Positions 7,416-12,876 of a stretch of 12,876 bases of DNA are shown here, piece by piece. Origin of the DNA: Bacteroidales bacterium UBA1725 (GTDB lineage Bacteria; Bacteroidota; Bacteroidia; Bacteroidales; UBA932); contig DCIN01000044.1 in assembly GCA_002315815.1 (NCBI GenBank), forward strand, positions 9,662-22,537, given 5' to 3'. Below the pieces are notes generated by a model that saw only the letters and a list, made by a program, of their open reading frames with translations, made no database searches and was not told where the DNA came from. The position numbers and the translations under genes are program-made. Each line of letters begins with the position of its first letter. Position 1 is the stretch's first letter.

Positions 7416-8222
7416 TTATACAGAATAATTGGAATAATTGCTGAGCTCATCTAGGAAATTAACGGCGAATGAACCGGTGCCGGAACTTCTTCCGGCGGCT
7501 TTTTCTCCACAAATTGCCATAAGCTGCATTGTTTCCGCGGCGGCTTCCAACAAATCCGGATTGACGGACGCAAATGCTCCGGTGAGAGCACTTGCCGTAC
7601 AACCCATAGCTGTCACCGATGTCATCATCTGGCTCCCTCCTCGTATTTCAATCAGCCTGGCTCCGTCGGTAACGTAGTCGGTGGCTCCGCTCATCGACAC
7701 TACGCAGCCAGCATCGGTTGCGAGTTTCATTGCCATACGTACTGCGCTGTCGCTGCTGATGGTGGAGTCTGCGCCTTTGCCCGAGCATCCTGCCACTTCG
7801 TTCACTCCTGCCACTCCTGTCTTTCCTGCCAGAAATGATATTTCGGAAGCGTTGCCCCTGATAATATCAGGGTGGAAGTCCCTTATCAGCGCCAGTGTGC
7901 TTTCTGCCCTGAACCTGCTGGCTCCTGCTCCTACCGGGTCCAGAACCCAGGGCTTGCCGAGTCTGGAGGCCGTTGCGGCTGCGATTCGAGATCCGGCGAC
8001 AAGGACCTTGTCCAGACAACCTGTATTGATGACCAGACCTGAGGCTTCAGTAACTATCTCTTCCATTTCTTCCTCGCACCAGGACATCAGCGGTGACGCT
8101 CCAATAGCCAGGAGGGCGTTTGCAGCTATGTTCATTGCAACATAATTGGTGATGTTGTGTACGAGTGGACGTGTTTGGCGTATGGCCCGGCAGTCTCGCT
8201 CAAGTGCTGATGACTCTTCCAT
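7416..8222 (-). CDS. thiM: Hydroxyethylthiazole kinase
   Basis: A 268-residue ribokinase-fold enzyme that phosphorylates 4-methyl-5-(2-hydroxyethyl)thiazole for thiamine salvage; typical length is 260-275. Family motifs are visible: VHNITNYV at 21-28, GASPLM at 41-46, DPVGAGASRFR at 95-105, RGNASEI at 122-128, the catalytic-region TSVTAMGCTASA with Cys208, and GTGSF near the C terminus. It is the last gene of a minus-strand operon, 32 bases after the coiled-coil gene, and is followed at once by an intrinsic terminator. No other thiamine gene and no TPP riboswitch is visible nearby, so salvage here would be regulated with the upstream HAD gene. The C terminus has a small repeat (SNYSNYS) from a 9-bp near-duplication. 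Confidence 0.93.
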   Translation of the reverse strand: MEESSALERDCRAIRQTRPLVHNITNYVAMNIAANALLAIGASPLMSWCEEEMEEIVTEASGLVINTGCLDKVLVAGSRIAAATASRLGKPWVLDPVGAGASRFRAESTLALIRDFHPDIIRGNASEISFLAGKTGVAGVNEVAGCSGKGADSTISSDSAVRMAMKLATDAGCVVSMSGATDYVTDGARLIEIRGGSQMMTSVTAMGCTASALTGAFASVNPDLLEAAAETMQLMAICGEKAAGRSSGTGSFAVNFLDELSNYSNYSV

Positions 8223-8254
8223 TTCCGTTTTACATTCTTCTTCTCAGAATATCT

Positions 8255-8638
8255 TTATGACACCGTCTTCTTTGTCTGTGACGGAAACTGTTTCAGAATG
8301 TCATCTATGCTTAAGCTCGAACTTGAATTGCCCTTGGCTTCCGGGATGAGTGTCTCTCCGGACGGAACTGTGTTGTCTTCTGGTGGGCCGAGTATTGCAT
8401 CGATGAGTTCGTAGGCCTCACGGAGAAGTTTTTCAGCCTTCTTGAGCTGCTCCCTTTCCTTTTTGTCCGTGATGTCTGTGAGGCGTCTGGGATTGGGCAT
8501 AGACTCGTCCACCTGATTTATCTCCTCCTCTATGCAGGCTACGGTGTCGGTAATCTGTCGGGCCACTTCGCGCAGCTCTTTGAGCTGCCCGATACGGTCC
8601 TTGAGCATTTTTATCTCTTGGGAGAGGAATTCCTTCAT
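8255..8638 (-). CDS. Hypothetical coiled-coil protein
   Basis: A 127-residue protein I do not recognise. About residues 1-80 are charged and heptad-like (MKEFLSQEIKMLKDRIGQLKEL; later KKEREQLKKAEKLLREAYELIDAIL), predicting helical coiled coil. The rest is low-complexity and probably flexible, with a serine run (NSSSSLSIDDILKQF). There is no signal peptide or membrane segment, so it should be cytoplasmic. Its ATG overlaps the TGA of the HAD gene in an ATGA arrangement, so translation is probably coupled. That coupling, the strand and the short gap to thiM support a real gene. It superficially resembles other small helical proteins such as XseB, but no diagnostic motif supports that. Confidence 0.75.
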   Translation of the reverse strand: MKEFLSQEIKMLKDRIGQLKELREVARQITDTVACIEEEINQVDESMPNPRRLTDITDKKEREQLKKAEKLLREAYELIDAILGPPEDNTVPSGETLIPEAKGNSSSSLSIDDILKQFPSQTKKTVS

Positions 8639-9339
8639 AATGAAAGTTCTTTCAAAATACCGTAAAGAGAACTTGTGTCTTCGGCGATTCTGTCCGCTTC
8701 CAGAAGGGCATCCTTTGTTCTGAATCCCCAGCTGACTGCCACAGAGGCTATGCCGGCAGCCTTTGCAGTTGCGATATCTGTTTCCGAATCCCCGACCATT
8801 ATCGTGCGGACAATACCGGGAGAACTGGCAACGGCTTCCTGTATTATCTCCGGGGACGGTTTGAGTGCGGCCCCATCCCTGTTGCCCAGCACAGCAGTAA
8901 ACTGAATTCCACCGAAGAAATGCCCGATGAGAGCTTCTGTTCCTTCCTGAAATTTGTTAGAGGCCACGGCCAGAGAATAGCCCTCGGAATCAAGTTTCCT
9001 GAGCAGTTCGGGTATGCCTTCATAAGGTCTGGTGTGCAGATGTATGTGTGCGGAATAATATTGCCTGAAATCGGAAAGAACAGAGTCCACCAACTGCGTG
9101 AATGATTCTGTTCCGGCTGTTCCGGCTGTTCCGGCATCCGGGGGCAGTGCCCGGGTGACAAGATTCCGCACTCCGTTCCCGACCATTTTTCTGTACTCCT
9201 TCAGCTGATGTTCTGGAAATCCTTTAAGGGAAAGCGCGTGGTTTACGGCGCAGCCGAGGTCCTCTATTGTATTGAGCAAGGTCCCGTCAAGATCGAAAAT
9301 CACCAGATTCCCGTTTATGTGCCTGTTTACCTTTGACAT
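8635..9339 (-). CDS. HAD-superfamily phosphatase, phosphoglycolate phosphatase-like
   Basis: A 234-residue haloacid-dehalogenase phosphatase of the Gph/PGMB type. Motif I is FDLDGTLLNT, with nucleophile Asp16 and acid/base Asp18 (numbered from the ATG at 9339). Motif II is ASNK (Ser127), motif III the lysine in LKPSPE (Lys160), and motif IV GDSETD (Asp184, Asp188). A helical cap lies between motifs I and II and carries a TAGTAGT stretch from a 9-bp repeat. The exact substrate cannot be told: 2-phosphoglycolate, pyrophosphate or sugar phosphates are all known for this group. An in-frame ATG at 9363 would add eight residues, but it lies upstream of the likely transcription start in the palindromic promoter, so I prefer 9339. 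It is first in the operon with the coiled-coil gene and thiM. Confidence 0.88.
   Translation of the reverse strand: MSKVNRHINGNLVIFDLDGTLLNTIEDLGCAVNHALSLKGFPEHQLKEYRKMVGNGVRNLVTRALPPDAGTAGTAGTESFTQLVDSVLSDFRQYYSAHIHLHTRPYEGIPELLRKLDSEGYSLAVASNKFQEGTEALIGHFFGGIQFTAVLGNRDGAALKPSPEIIQEAVASSPGIVRTIMVGDSETDIATAKAAGIASVAVSWGFRTKDALLEADRIAEDTSSLYGILKELSL
9108..9134 (-). repeat. 9-bp tandem repeat, three copies, in the HAD gene
   Basis: CTGTTCCGG occurs three times in a row (9108-9116, 9117-9125, 9126-9134). On the coding strand it gives repeated Thr-Ala-Gly in the cap domain of the phosphatase. It keeps frame, so copy changes would only alter loop length. Confidence 0.9.
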
Positions 9340-9386
9340 TTTGCGGAACGACAAAAATATCATATTTTTGAGAGATAATCAACAAA
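9340..9386. promoter_or_regulatory. Divergent promoters sharing a perfect palindrome
   Basis: CAAAAATAT-C-ATATTTTTG (9352-9370) is a perfect palindrome. Its right arm gives TATTTTTG on the plus strand (9363-9370), an exact TAnnTTTG box, with TTTG at 9340-9343 exactly 19 bases upstream: a full Bacteroidota promoter for the esterase. Its left arm gives the same box on the minus strand (9359-9352), with TTTG at 9386-9383, 23 bases upstream, for the HAD-thiM operon. The plus-strand -33 box abuts the HAD start codon. Confidence 0.7.
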
Positions 9387-9405
9387 CACTGTAATTGGAT
9401 CAATA

Positions 9406-10578
9406 ATGAAACTCAAGTTCTGTACTCTTTGCACCTTGCTTCTTTGTGCTGCGAATTTCTCAAATGCACATTCACCCTCTGCTTCTACGGCTCCGGTTCC
9501 CGAGACTGCCGTGACTTCGGAAACGGCTTTGTTTATGCGCTCGTGGCCCAAGGTGGATCCTCAGACACGGATAGCTTATTTCCGTCTGGATGCTCCTGAT
9601 GCTGTCAAGGTTCAGGTTGATTGCCGTGGAAAGTACGATATGGTCAAGGGAGAAGACGGCCGCTGGTACGGTCAAACCAAACCTATGGCCCCCGGCTTCC
9701 ATTTCTACAATTTCATCATTGACGGAGCTGCGGTGGCGGATCCTTATTCCAGGGCATACGGCGGAGCTATAGGCAACTGCAGCGCCGTGGAAATTCCTGA
9801 GGGACCCGAAGGTGATTATTACCGTCCCCAAAATGTTCCTCACGGACAGGTCCGTTCCTTTACATATTGGTCCTCGACCTGGAACAAATGGCGCCGCTGT
9901 ATGGTTTATACTCCGGCCGAATACGAGAATGATTCACAGAAGCGCTACCCCGTGCTCTATCTTCAGCACGGTATGGCGGAGAATGAGACAAGCTGGCCTG
10001 AGCAGGGACACGCAAATTTCATTATGGACAATCTCATCGCATCGGGGGAGTGCGAGCCTATGCTGGTGGTGATGGACCACGGTGACTGCGGTGTGCGTTT
10101 CGCGTATATCGAAGACCCCTCTTTCAAGATGTCGGAATTCGGCAACTCCTTCGAGGGCGTGCTTATGAATGACCTCATTCCTGCAATAGACAAGAATTTC
10201 CGCACCAGAACGGGGCGGGAGGACAGAGCTCTGGCCGGACTGTCCTGGGGAGGCAAGCAGACTATGGAGATAGGAATGACTCATCTGGACAGTTTCGCCT
10301 GGTTCGGACTGTTCAGTGCCGCGACCTCTCTGAATGCAGCCGGCCTCAAAACAATCTATGGGGGAGTGTTCTCCAATCCTGAAGCTTTCAATTCCAAGGT
10401 CCGTTGTTTCTTTATCGGAATAGGCACCGAGGAGAATATGGGTGGCAACAAGGGAATGAGCGATCTTCTTGAAGCTAACGGAATACACAACAGCTTCTTC
10501 CTTTCTGAAGGCACCGCGCACGAGTGGCTCACTTGGAGAAGATGCCTCAAGGAGTTTGCCCCGAAGCTCTTCCGCTGA
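9406..10578 (+). CDS. Secreted CE1-type esterase with N-terminal E-set domain
   Basis: A 390-residue exported alpha/beta-hydrolase. The signal peptide ends near residue 21 (NFSNA); its Cys14 is not in a good lipobox, so the product is probably periplasmic or secreted. Residues about 40-135 look like an immunoglobulin-like E-set/CBM48-type domain (PGFHFYNFIIDGAAVADPYSR), usual in CE1 feruloyl or acetyl-xylan esterases of Bacteroidales. The catalytic domain (about 150-390) has YPVLYLQHGMAENETSW, nucleophile Ser280 in AGLSWGGKQT, a likely acid at Glu342 or Glu343 in GTEEN where better-studied enzymes have Asp, and His372 in GTAHEWLTWRR. Likely role: cleaving ester side groups from plant polysaccharide. 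No glycan-utilisation genes adjoin it. It is monocistronic, with a strong promoter match at 9340-9370. Its end overlaps the convergent GNAT-like gene by 32 bases. Confidence 0.88.
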   Translation: MKLKFCTLCTLLLCAANFSNAHSPSASTAPVPETAVTSETALFMRSWPKVDPQTRIAYFRLDAPDAVKVQVDCRGKYDMVKGEDGRWYGQTKPMAPGFHFYNFIIDGAAVADPYSRAYGGAIGNCSAVEIPEGPEGDYYRPQNVPHGQVRSFTYWSSTWNKWRRCMVYTPAEYENDSQKRYPVLYLQHGMAENETSWPEQGHANFIMDNLIASGECEPMLVVMDHGDCGVRFAYIEDPSFKMSEFGNSFEGVLMNDLIPAIDKNFRTRTGREDRALAGLSWGGKQTMEIGMTHLDSFAWFGLFSAATSLNAAGLKTIYGGVFSNPEAFNSKVRCFFIGIGTEENMGGNKGMSDLLEANGIHNSFFLSEGTAHEWLTWRRCLKEFAPKLFR

Positions 10579-11044
10579 GTTTCAATCTGTATTTCCTGCA
10601 TCGGAAGCCGGGGCGTTCCACAATTCCCTCTTCCGTGAATCCGAGTCTGAGATAGGACTTCCCTCCATCGGTCCAGCTGAGGTCTGCGTATGACATAATG
10701 TCATCCGGCCCCAGCTCGTCGATGAAGTGACGGAGCATCTTTCCCATTCCTCCTGTCACACGCAGGCCCTCAAGCGATGCGTAGCGTATCCATTCAAAGG
10801 AACTTACAATCCCTTCTTCTTTTTTCCACCGTCTTGCTCCTGAGAATACGGCTACGGCGGCCAGTGTTCCCGGGGGCAGTGCCAATTCTCCCTTTCCTGT
10901 ACTGCGGGTGATGAAAAGACCATAGCGGTATCTGCCGCCGCAGTTGCCCAGACGATGGTTGACACTCAGAAAGGAAGCCGCTTCGGGAGCCGTGATGCGC
11001 CGTATGCTGCAGTTTCTTGCAAAGATGCACCCGAGTCCGTCCAT
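10547..11044 (-). CDS. GNAT-like N-acetyltransferase-fold protein
   Basis: A 165-residue cytoplasmic protein. It has the pattern of a GNAT-like family seen in phage and bacterial proteins related to Mom: NHRLGNCGGRYRYGLF, a strand with LAAVAVFSGAR, RYASLEGLRVTGGMGKMLRHFI, then IMSYADLSWTDGGKSYLRLGF. The GGMGKML stretch sits where acetyl-CoA-binding GNATs have their phosphate-binding loop, and YLRLGF resembles the usual YxxxGF end. I infer the fold from remembered family patterns; substrate is unknown. Its ATG overlaps the TGA of the COG0523 GTPase gene by one base (TGATG), so translation is probably coupled and the product may act in the same process. Its 3' end overlaps the esterase gene tail to tail. 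Confidence 0.7.
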   Translation of the reverse strand: MDGLGCIFARNCSIRRITAPEAASFLSVNHRLGNCGGRYRYGLFITRSTGKGELALPPGTLAAVAVFSGARRWKKEEGIVSSFEWIRYASLEGLRVTGGMGKMLRHFIDELGPDDIMSYADLSWTDGGKSYLRLGFTEEGIVERPGFRCRKYRLKLSGRASGQTP

Positions 11045-12177
11045 CAGGCCAGACAGAAATCAAGTTCAGAAAAAATCAGTTCCTTGTCAAGATGCTGTCC
11101 GATGAATACAAGTTTCTGCATCCTGTCTCCGTATTCAGGATCCCAGTCTCTGGCCAGCATAGGGTCATCCGCCAGTCTTTCTCTGAGTTCGTCTTCGGGC
11201 ATTGTGGCATACCATTGCCCCACGTTCTTCATCGATATCTGGCTTCCGGCCTGCTCGAACAGATAGCAGATGTCGGGTTCGTCGCAGAAGTAGCATACTC
11301 CCTTTGCCCTGATCACGCCGGCGGGCCACCGCTTAGCTACGAAATTGTCGAACTTATTAATATCAAATGGTCTGCGAGTGCTGTAGACGAATGTTCCAAT
11401 CCCGTATTCGTCGGCTTCTCCTTCTTCTTCATTCTCTTCGATCTCTCCGTTTTCCACAGCGCTGACCCAGGCTGCGGATGCGGATACGGCTTCGTAATCG
11501 AACAGTCCGGTGTTCAGCAGCTCATCCAGATTGACATCACACCAGTCACATTCCAGTATCCGGGCCTTGGGCTGGAGAGCGCGTATTATCTCGCGCATCT
11601 TCCCTAGATCGTCCTTGCTGACTCCTGACGCTTTGTTGAGAATGACTAGATTACAGAATTCAACCTGTTGTATCACAAGACTTTCCAGGTCGTCTTCACC
11701 GAGATTGCCCCTTAGGAGGTCTTTGGCGCAGGAGAACTCGTCTCTCATCCTTATCGCATCCACAACGCTTACTATGCAGTCCAGATGTGCGATTCCGTTT
11801 CTGGTGAATTCCTCACCCATATAGGGCATAGAACAGATTGTCCGTGCTATCGGTTCAGGTTCGCATATTCCGCTGGCCTCTATCACAATATAGTCAAATT
11901 TGCCCGATGATGCCAAATCGCGCAACTGCTCCATCAGATTCATCTTCAGAGTACAGCAGATGCATCCGTTCTGCAGGGCTACGAGGCTGTCGTCCTTGCT
12001 GCTTACCACTCCGTCCCGGGCAATGAGTCCGGCATCTATGTTGACCTCTCCGAGGTCGTTCACTATCACAGCGAAGCGTATCCCTTTGCGGTTGGATAGG
12101 ATGCGGTTCAAAAGGGTTGTTTTTCCACTGCCGAGATAACCCGTCAGCAGGAGGACGGGAATGTTTGCATTATTCAT
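11044..12177 (-). CDS. CobW/COG0523-family GTPase, putative metallochaperone
   Basis: A 377-residue G3E GTPase. Walker A is GYLGSGKT (13-20); NDLGEVNID matches the conserved acidic loop; CICC (72-75) is the CxCC metal-binding motif that defines the family; EASGICEP follows. The GTP-specificity motif reads NKAS rather than NKxD. A CobW C-terminal domain follows (FVYSTRRPFDINKFDNFVAK; later GDRMQKLVFIGQHLD). Such proteins insert or deliver metals, often zinc; the client cannot be read here. The linker before the C-terminal domain is strongly acidic (ENGEIEENEEEGEADE) instead of His-rich. I prefer the ATG at 12177; a TTG four codons upstream (12189) is the alternative. The gene follows recX after a hexamer repeat and overlaps the GNAT-like gene by one base. 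No clear Zur site was found upstream. Confidence 0.9.
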   Translation of the reverse strand: MNNANIPVLLLTGYLGSGKTTLLNRILSNRKGIRFAVIVNDLGEVNIDAGLIARDGVVSSKDDSLVALQNGCICCTLKMNLMEQLRDLASSGKFDYIVIEASGICEPEPIARTICSMPYMGEEFTRNGIAHLDCIVSVVDAIRMRDEFSCAKDLLRGNLGEDDLESLVIQQVEFCNLVILNKASGVSKDDLGKMREIIRALQPKARILECDWCDVNLDELLNTGLFDYEAVSASAAWVSAVENGEIEENEEEGEADEYGIGTFVYSTRRPFDINKFDNFVAKRWPAGVIRAKGVCYFCDEPDICYLFEQAGSQISMKNVGQWYATMPEDELRERLADDPMLARDWDPEYGDRMQKLVFIGQHLDKELIFSELDFCLA

Positions 12178-12214
12178 TATAAAGTCCAAGTATGTTTTCT
12201 TTATGTATCTTTTT

Positions 12215-12280
12215 CTATTTCTATTTCTGTTACTGTTACTGTTACTGTTTCTGTTACTGTTACTGTTCCTGTTACTGTTA
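12215..12280. repeat. Hexamer tandem repeat between recX and cobW
   Basis: Eleven consecutive 6-bp units run from 12215 to 12280: two CTATTT, then nine CTGTTN units, seven of them CTGTTA and two changed at the last base (CTGTTT, CTGTTC). On the minus strand the main unit is TAACAG. The recX stop codon (TAA, 12280-12278) is the first three bases of the array, and the array fills most of the spacer before the COG0523 GTPase start. Downstream to 12190 I see no clear promoter. Confidence 0.92.
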
Positions 12281-12769
12281 CTTTTTTGATGTAGCTTCGA
12301 GATCCATTAAGGTACGGTCCACTGCTTCCCGTACGGTATCATAGTCATAACCGCGTGAGAGTGCGTACCGTATCAGTTTCAATTTACCCTGAGAATCCCC
12401 GGCGAGGGCCTTCCATCTCGTCTGCAGCATTTTCATCAGTTTCTCCATTGCCCTCCCGCTGTCCATACAGGACAGGGCATCTTCGATGATTTCGCTGCGA
12501 ATACCTTTGGCAGACAGGGCCATTCGTATCTTCAGCGGGCCCCATCCCACCAGCCCGGCCTTGTCAGAAACGAAGGCGGCGCAATACCGTTTCTCGTCCA
12601 CATATCTGTCCGCCTCAAGGCTGTCGGTAATTTCGGAGGCTGCATCTATGTCATTGTCAAGAGCTTTGAGAGCCTTGGCATAGACCTCTGAGCGGCAGTG
12701 CTCCCTTCTGGAACATTCCCTCTGGAGTGACATCAGTATTTGTTTCTTTTTTGCTTCTTCTGCAATCAT
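12278..12769 (-). CDS. recX: Regulatory protein RecX
   Basis: A 163-residue protein of usual RecX size. RecX binds RecA filaments and limits recombination and SOS activity. The protein is alpha-helical with the three-repeat RecX plan; the diagnostic stretch is at about 56-90 (YVDEKRYCAAFVSDKAGLVGWGPLKI, shown here in two overlapping ideas: DEKRYCAAFV and GWGPLKI), followed by LSAKGI. The C-terminal repeat contains LIRYALSRGYDYDTVREAV. The ATG at 12769 gives an N terminus of normal length. It is the first visible gene of the recX-cobW-GNAT operon. No recA is in the window. The stop codon lies inside the hexamer array, so the last residues (SKK) border repeat DNA that can change length. Confidence 0.9.
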   Translation of the reverse strand: MIAEEAKKKQILMSLQRECSRREHCRSEVYAKALKALDNDIDAASEITDSLEADRYVDEKRYCAAFVSDKAGLVGWGPLKIRMALSAKGIRSEIIEDALSCMDSGRAMEKLMKMLQTRWKALAGDSQGKLKLIRYALSRGYDYDTVREAVDRTLMDLEATSKK

Positions 12770-12843
12770 AATCTGCCGGATATCATTAAGTAAATCTCAA
12801 AAAATAACTTGGTAATCTTGATTTCGTCTTATTGGTCCATATT

Positions 12844-12876
12844 TCACTCTTCATCGGTCACATAGCCCGCTATGCT
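12844..12876 (-). CDS. Possible 3' end of an upstream gene, cut by window edge
   Basis: On the minus strand the last 33 bases can be read as SIAGYVTDEE and a TGA stop. This would be the tail of a gene extending past the right edge, 74 bases before recX. Ten codons are too few to prove coding or name a family. Bases 12770-12843 hold no further gene that I can see. Confidence 0.2.
   Translation of the reverse strand, partial: SIAGYVTDEE

Noticed and set aside
7103..7444. 113-codon open frame on the + strand
   Set aside because: It is an antisense translation of the tRNA-Ser gene; RERDSNPRYGHPYTAFRVRRHRPLGH is a well-known spurious database peptide type. It also runs through the palindrome element and the thiM terminator.
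8223..8254. CTGAGA on the minus strand just upstream of thiM, suggesting a TPP riboswitch
   Set aside because: The gap is only 32 bases and none of the other conserved TPP aptamer blocks is present.
9340..9363. Upstream ATG at 9363 as the HAD protein start
   Set aside because: It lies within the palindrome and upstream of the likely minus-strand transcription start; the ATG at 9339 leaves a normal N terminus just before motif I.
9934..10521. 195-codon open frame on the minus strand
   Set aside because: It lies inside the esterase gene, antisense to its catalytic domain, with no domain of its own.
11017..11607. 196-codon open frame on the + strand
   Set aside because: It is antisense to the COG0523 GTPase, which has clear family motifs.
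12215..12280. Repeat array as a CRISPR
   Set aside because: The units are 6 bp with no spacers; this is a microsatellite.

Overview
The window reads as a chromosomal segment of a Bacteroidota bacterium, most likely order Bacteroidales. The clues are Bacteroidota-type promoter boxes (TTTG, about 19-20 bases, then TAnnTTTG), weak Shine-Dalgarno sequences, a tRNA gene without encoded CCA, and protein types common in gut or rumen Bacteroidales (a CE1 esterase with an N-terminal E-set domain, a recX-COG0523 pair, a TetR-TolC-MFP-RND operon). Base composition is fairly balanced. I cannot name genus or species from sequence alone.

Left block (206-6362, + strand) is a complete tripartite efflux operon: TetR-type repressor, TolC-like outer-membrane channel, periplasmic adaptor and HAE1-type RND pump. 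Gaps are only 6-31 bases, so the four genes are probably one transcript, with the repressor encoded first.

Middle block (6363-7412) has no intact protein gene but much structure. A 459-bp element with 14-bp terminal inverted repeats and a 15-bp target duplication (6511-6999) looks like a non-autonomous or decayed insertion element. A 151-bp nested-palindrome element (7094-7244) folds on paper into a compact four-helix junction and abuts the 3' end of a tRNA-Ser(CGA) gene on the minus strand.

Right block. On the minus strand, a HAD phosphatase, a coiled-coil protein of unknown function and thiM (9339-7416) form a tight operon ending in an intrinsic terminator. It diverges from a secreted CE1-type esterase (+, 9406-10578) at a short region whose perfect AT-rich palindrome forms a -7 box on each strand. 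The esterase runs tail to tail into a second minus-strand operon: recX, a CobW/COG0523 GTPase and a GNAT-like protein (12769-10547). A hexamer repeat array separates recX from cobW and contains the recX stop codon.

The protein genes belong mostly to known families. The less explained material is non-coding: the tRNA-linked four-helix element, the small transposon, the palindromic divergent promoter and the recX-cobW hexamer array.
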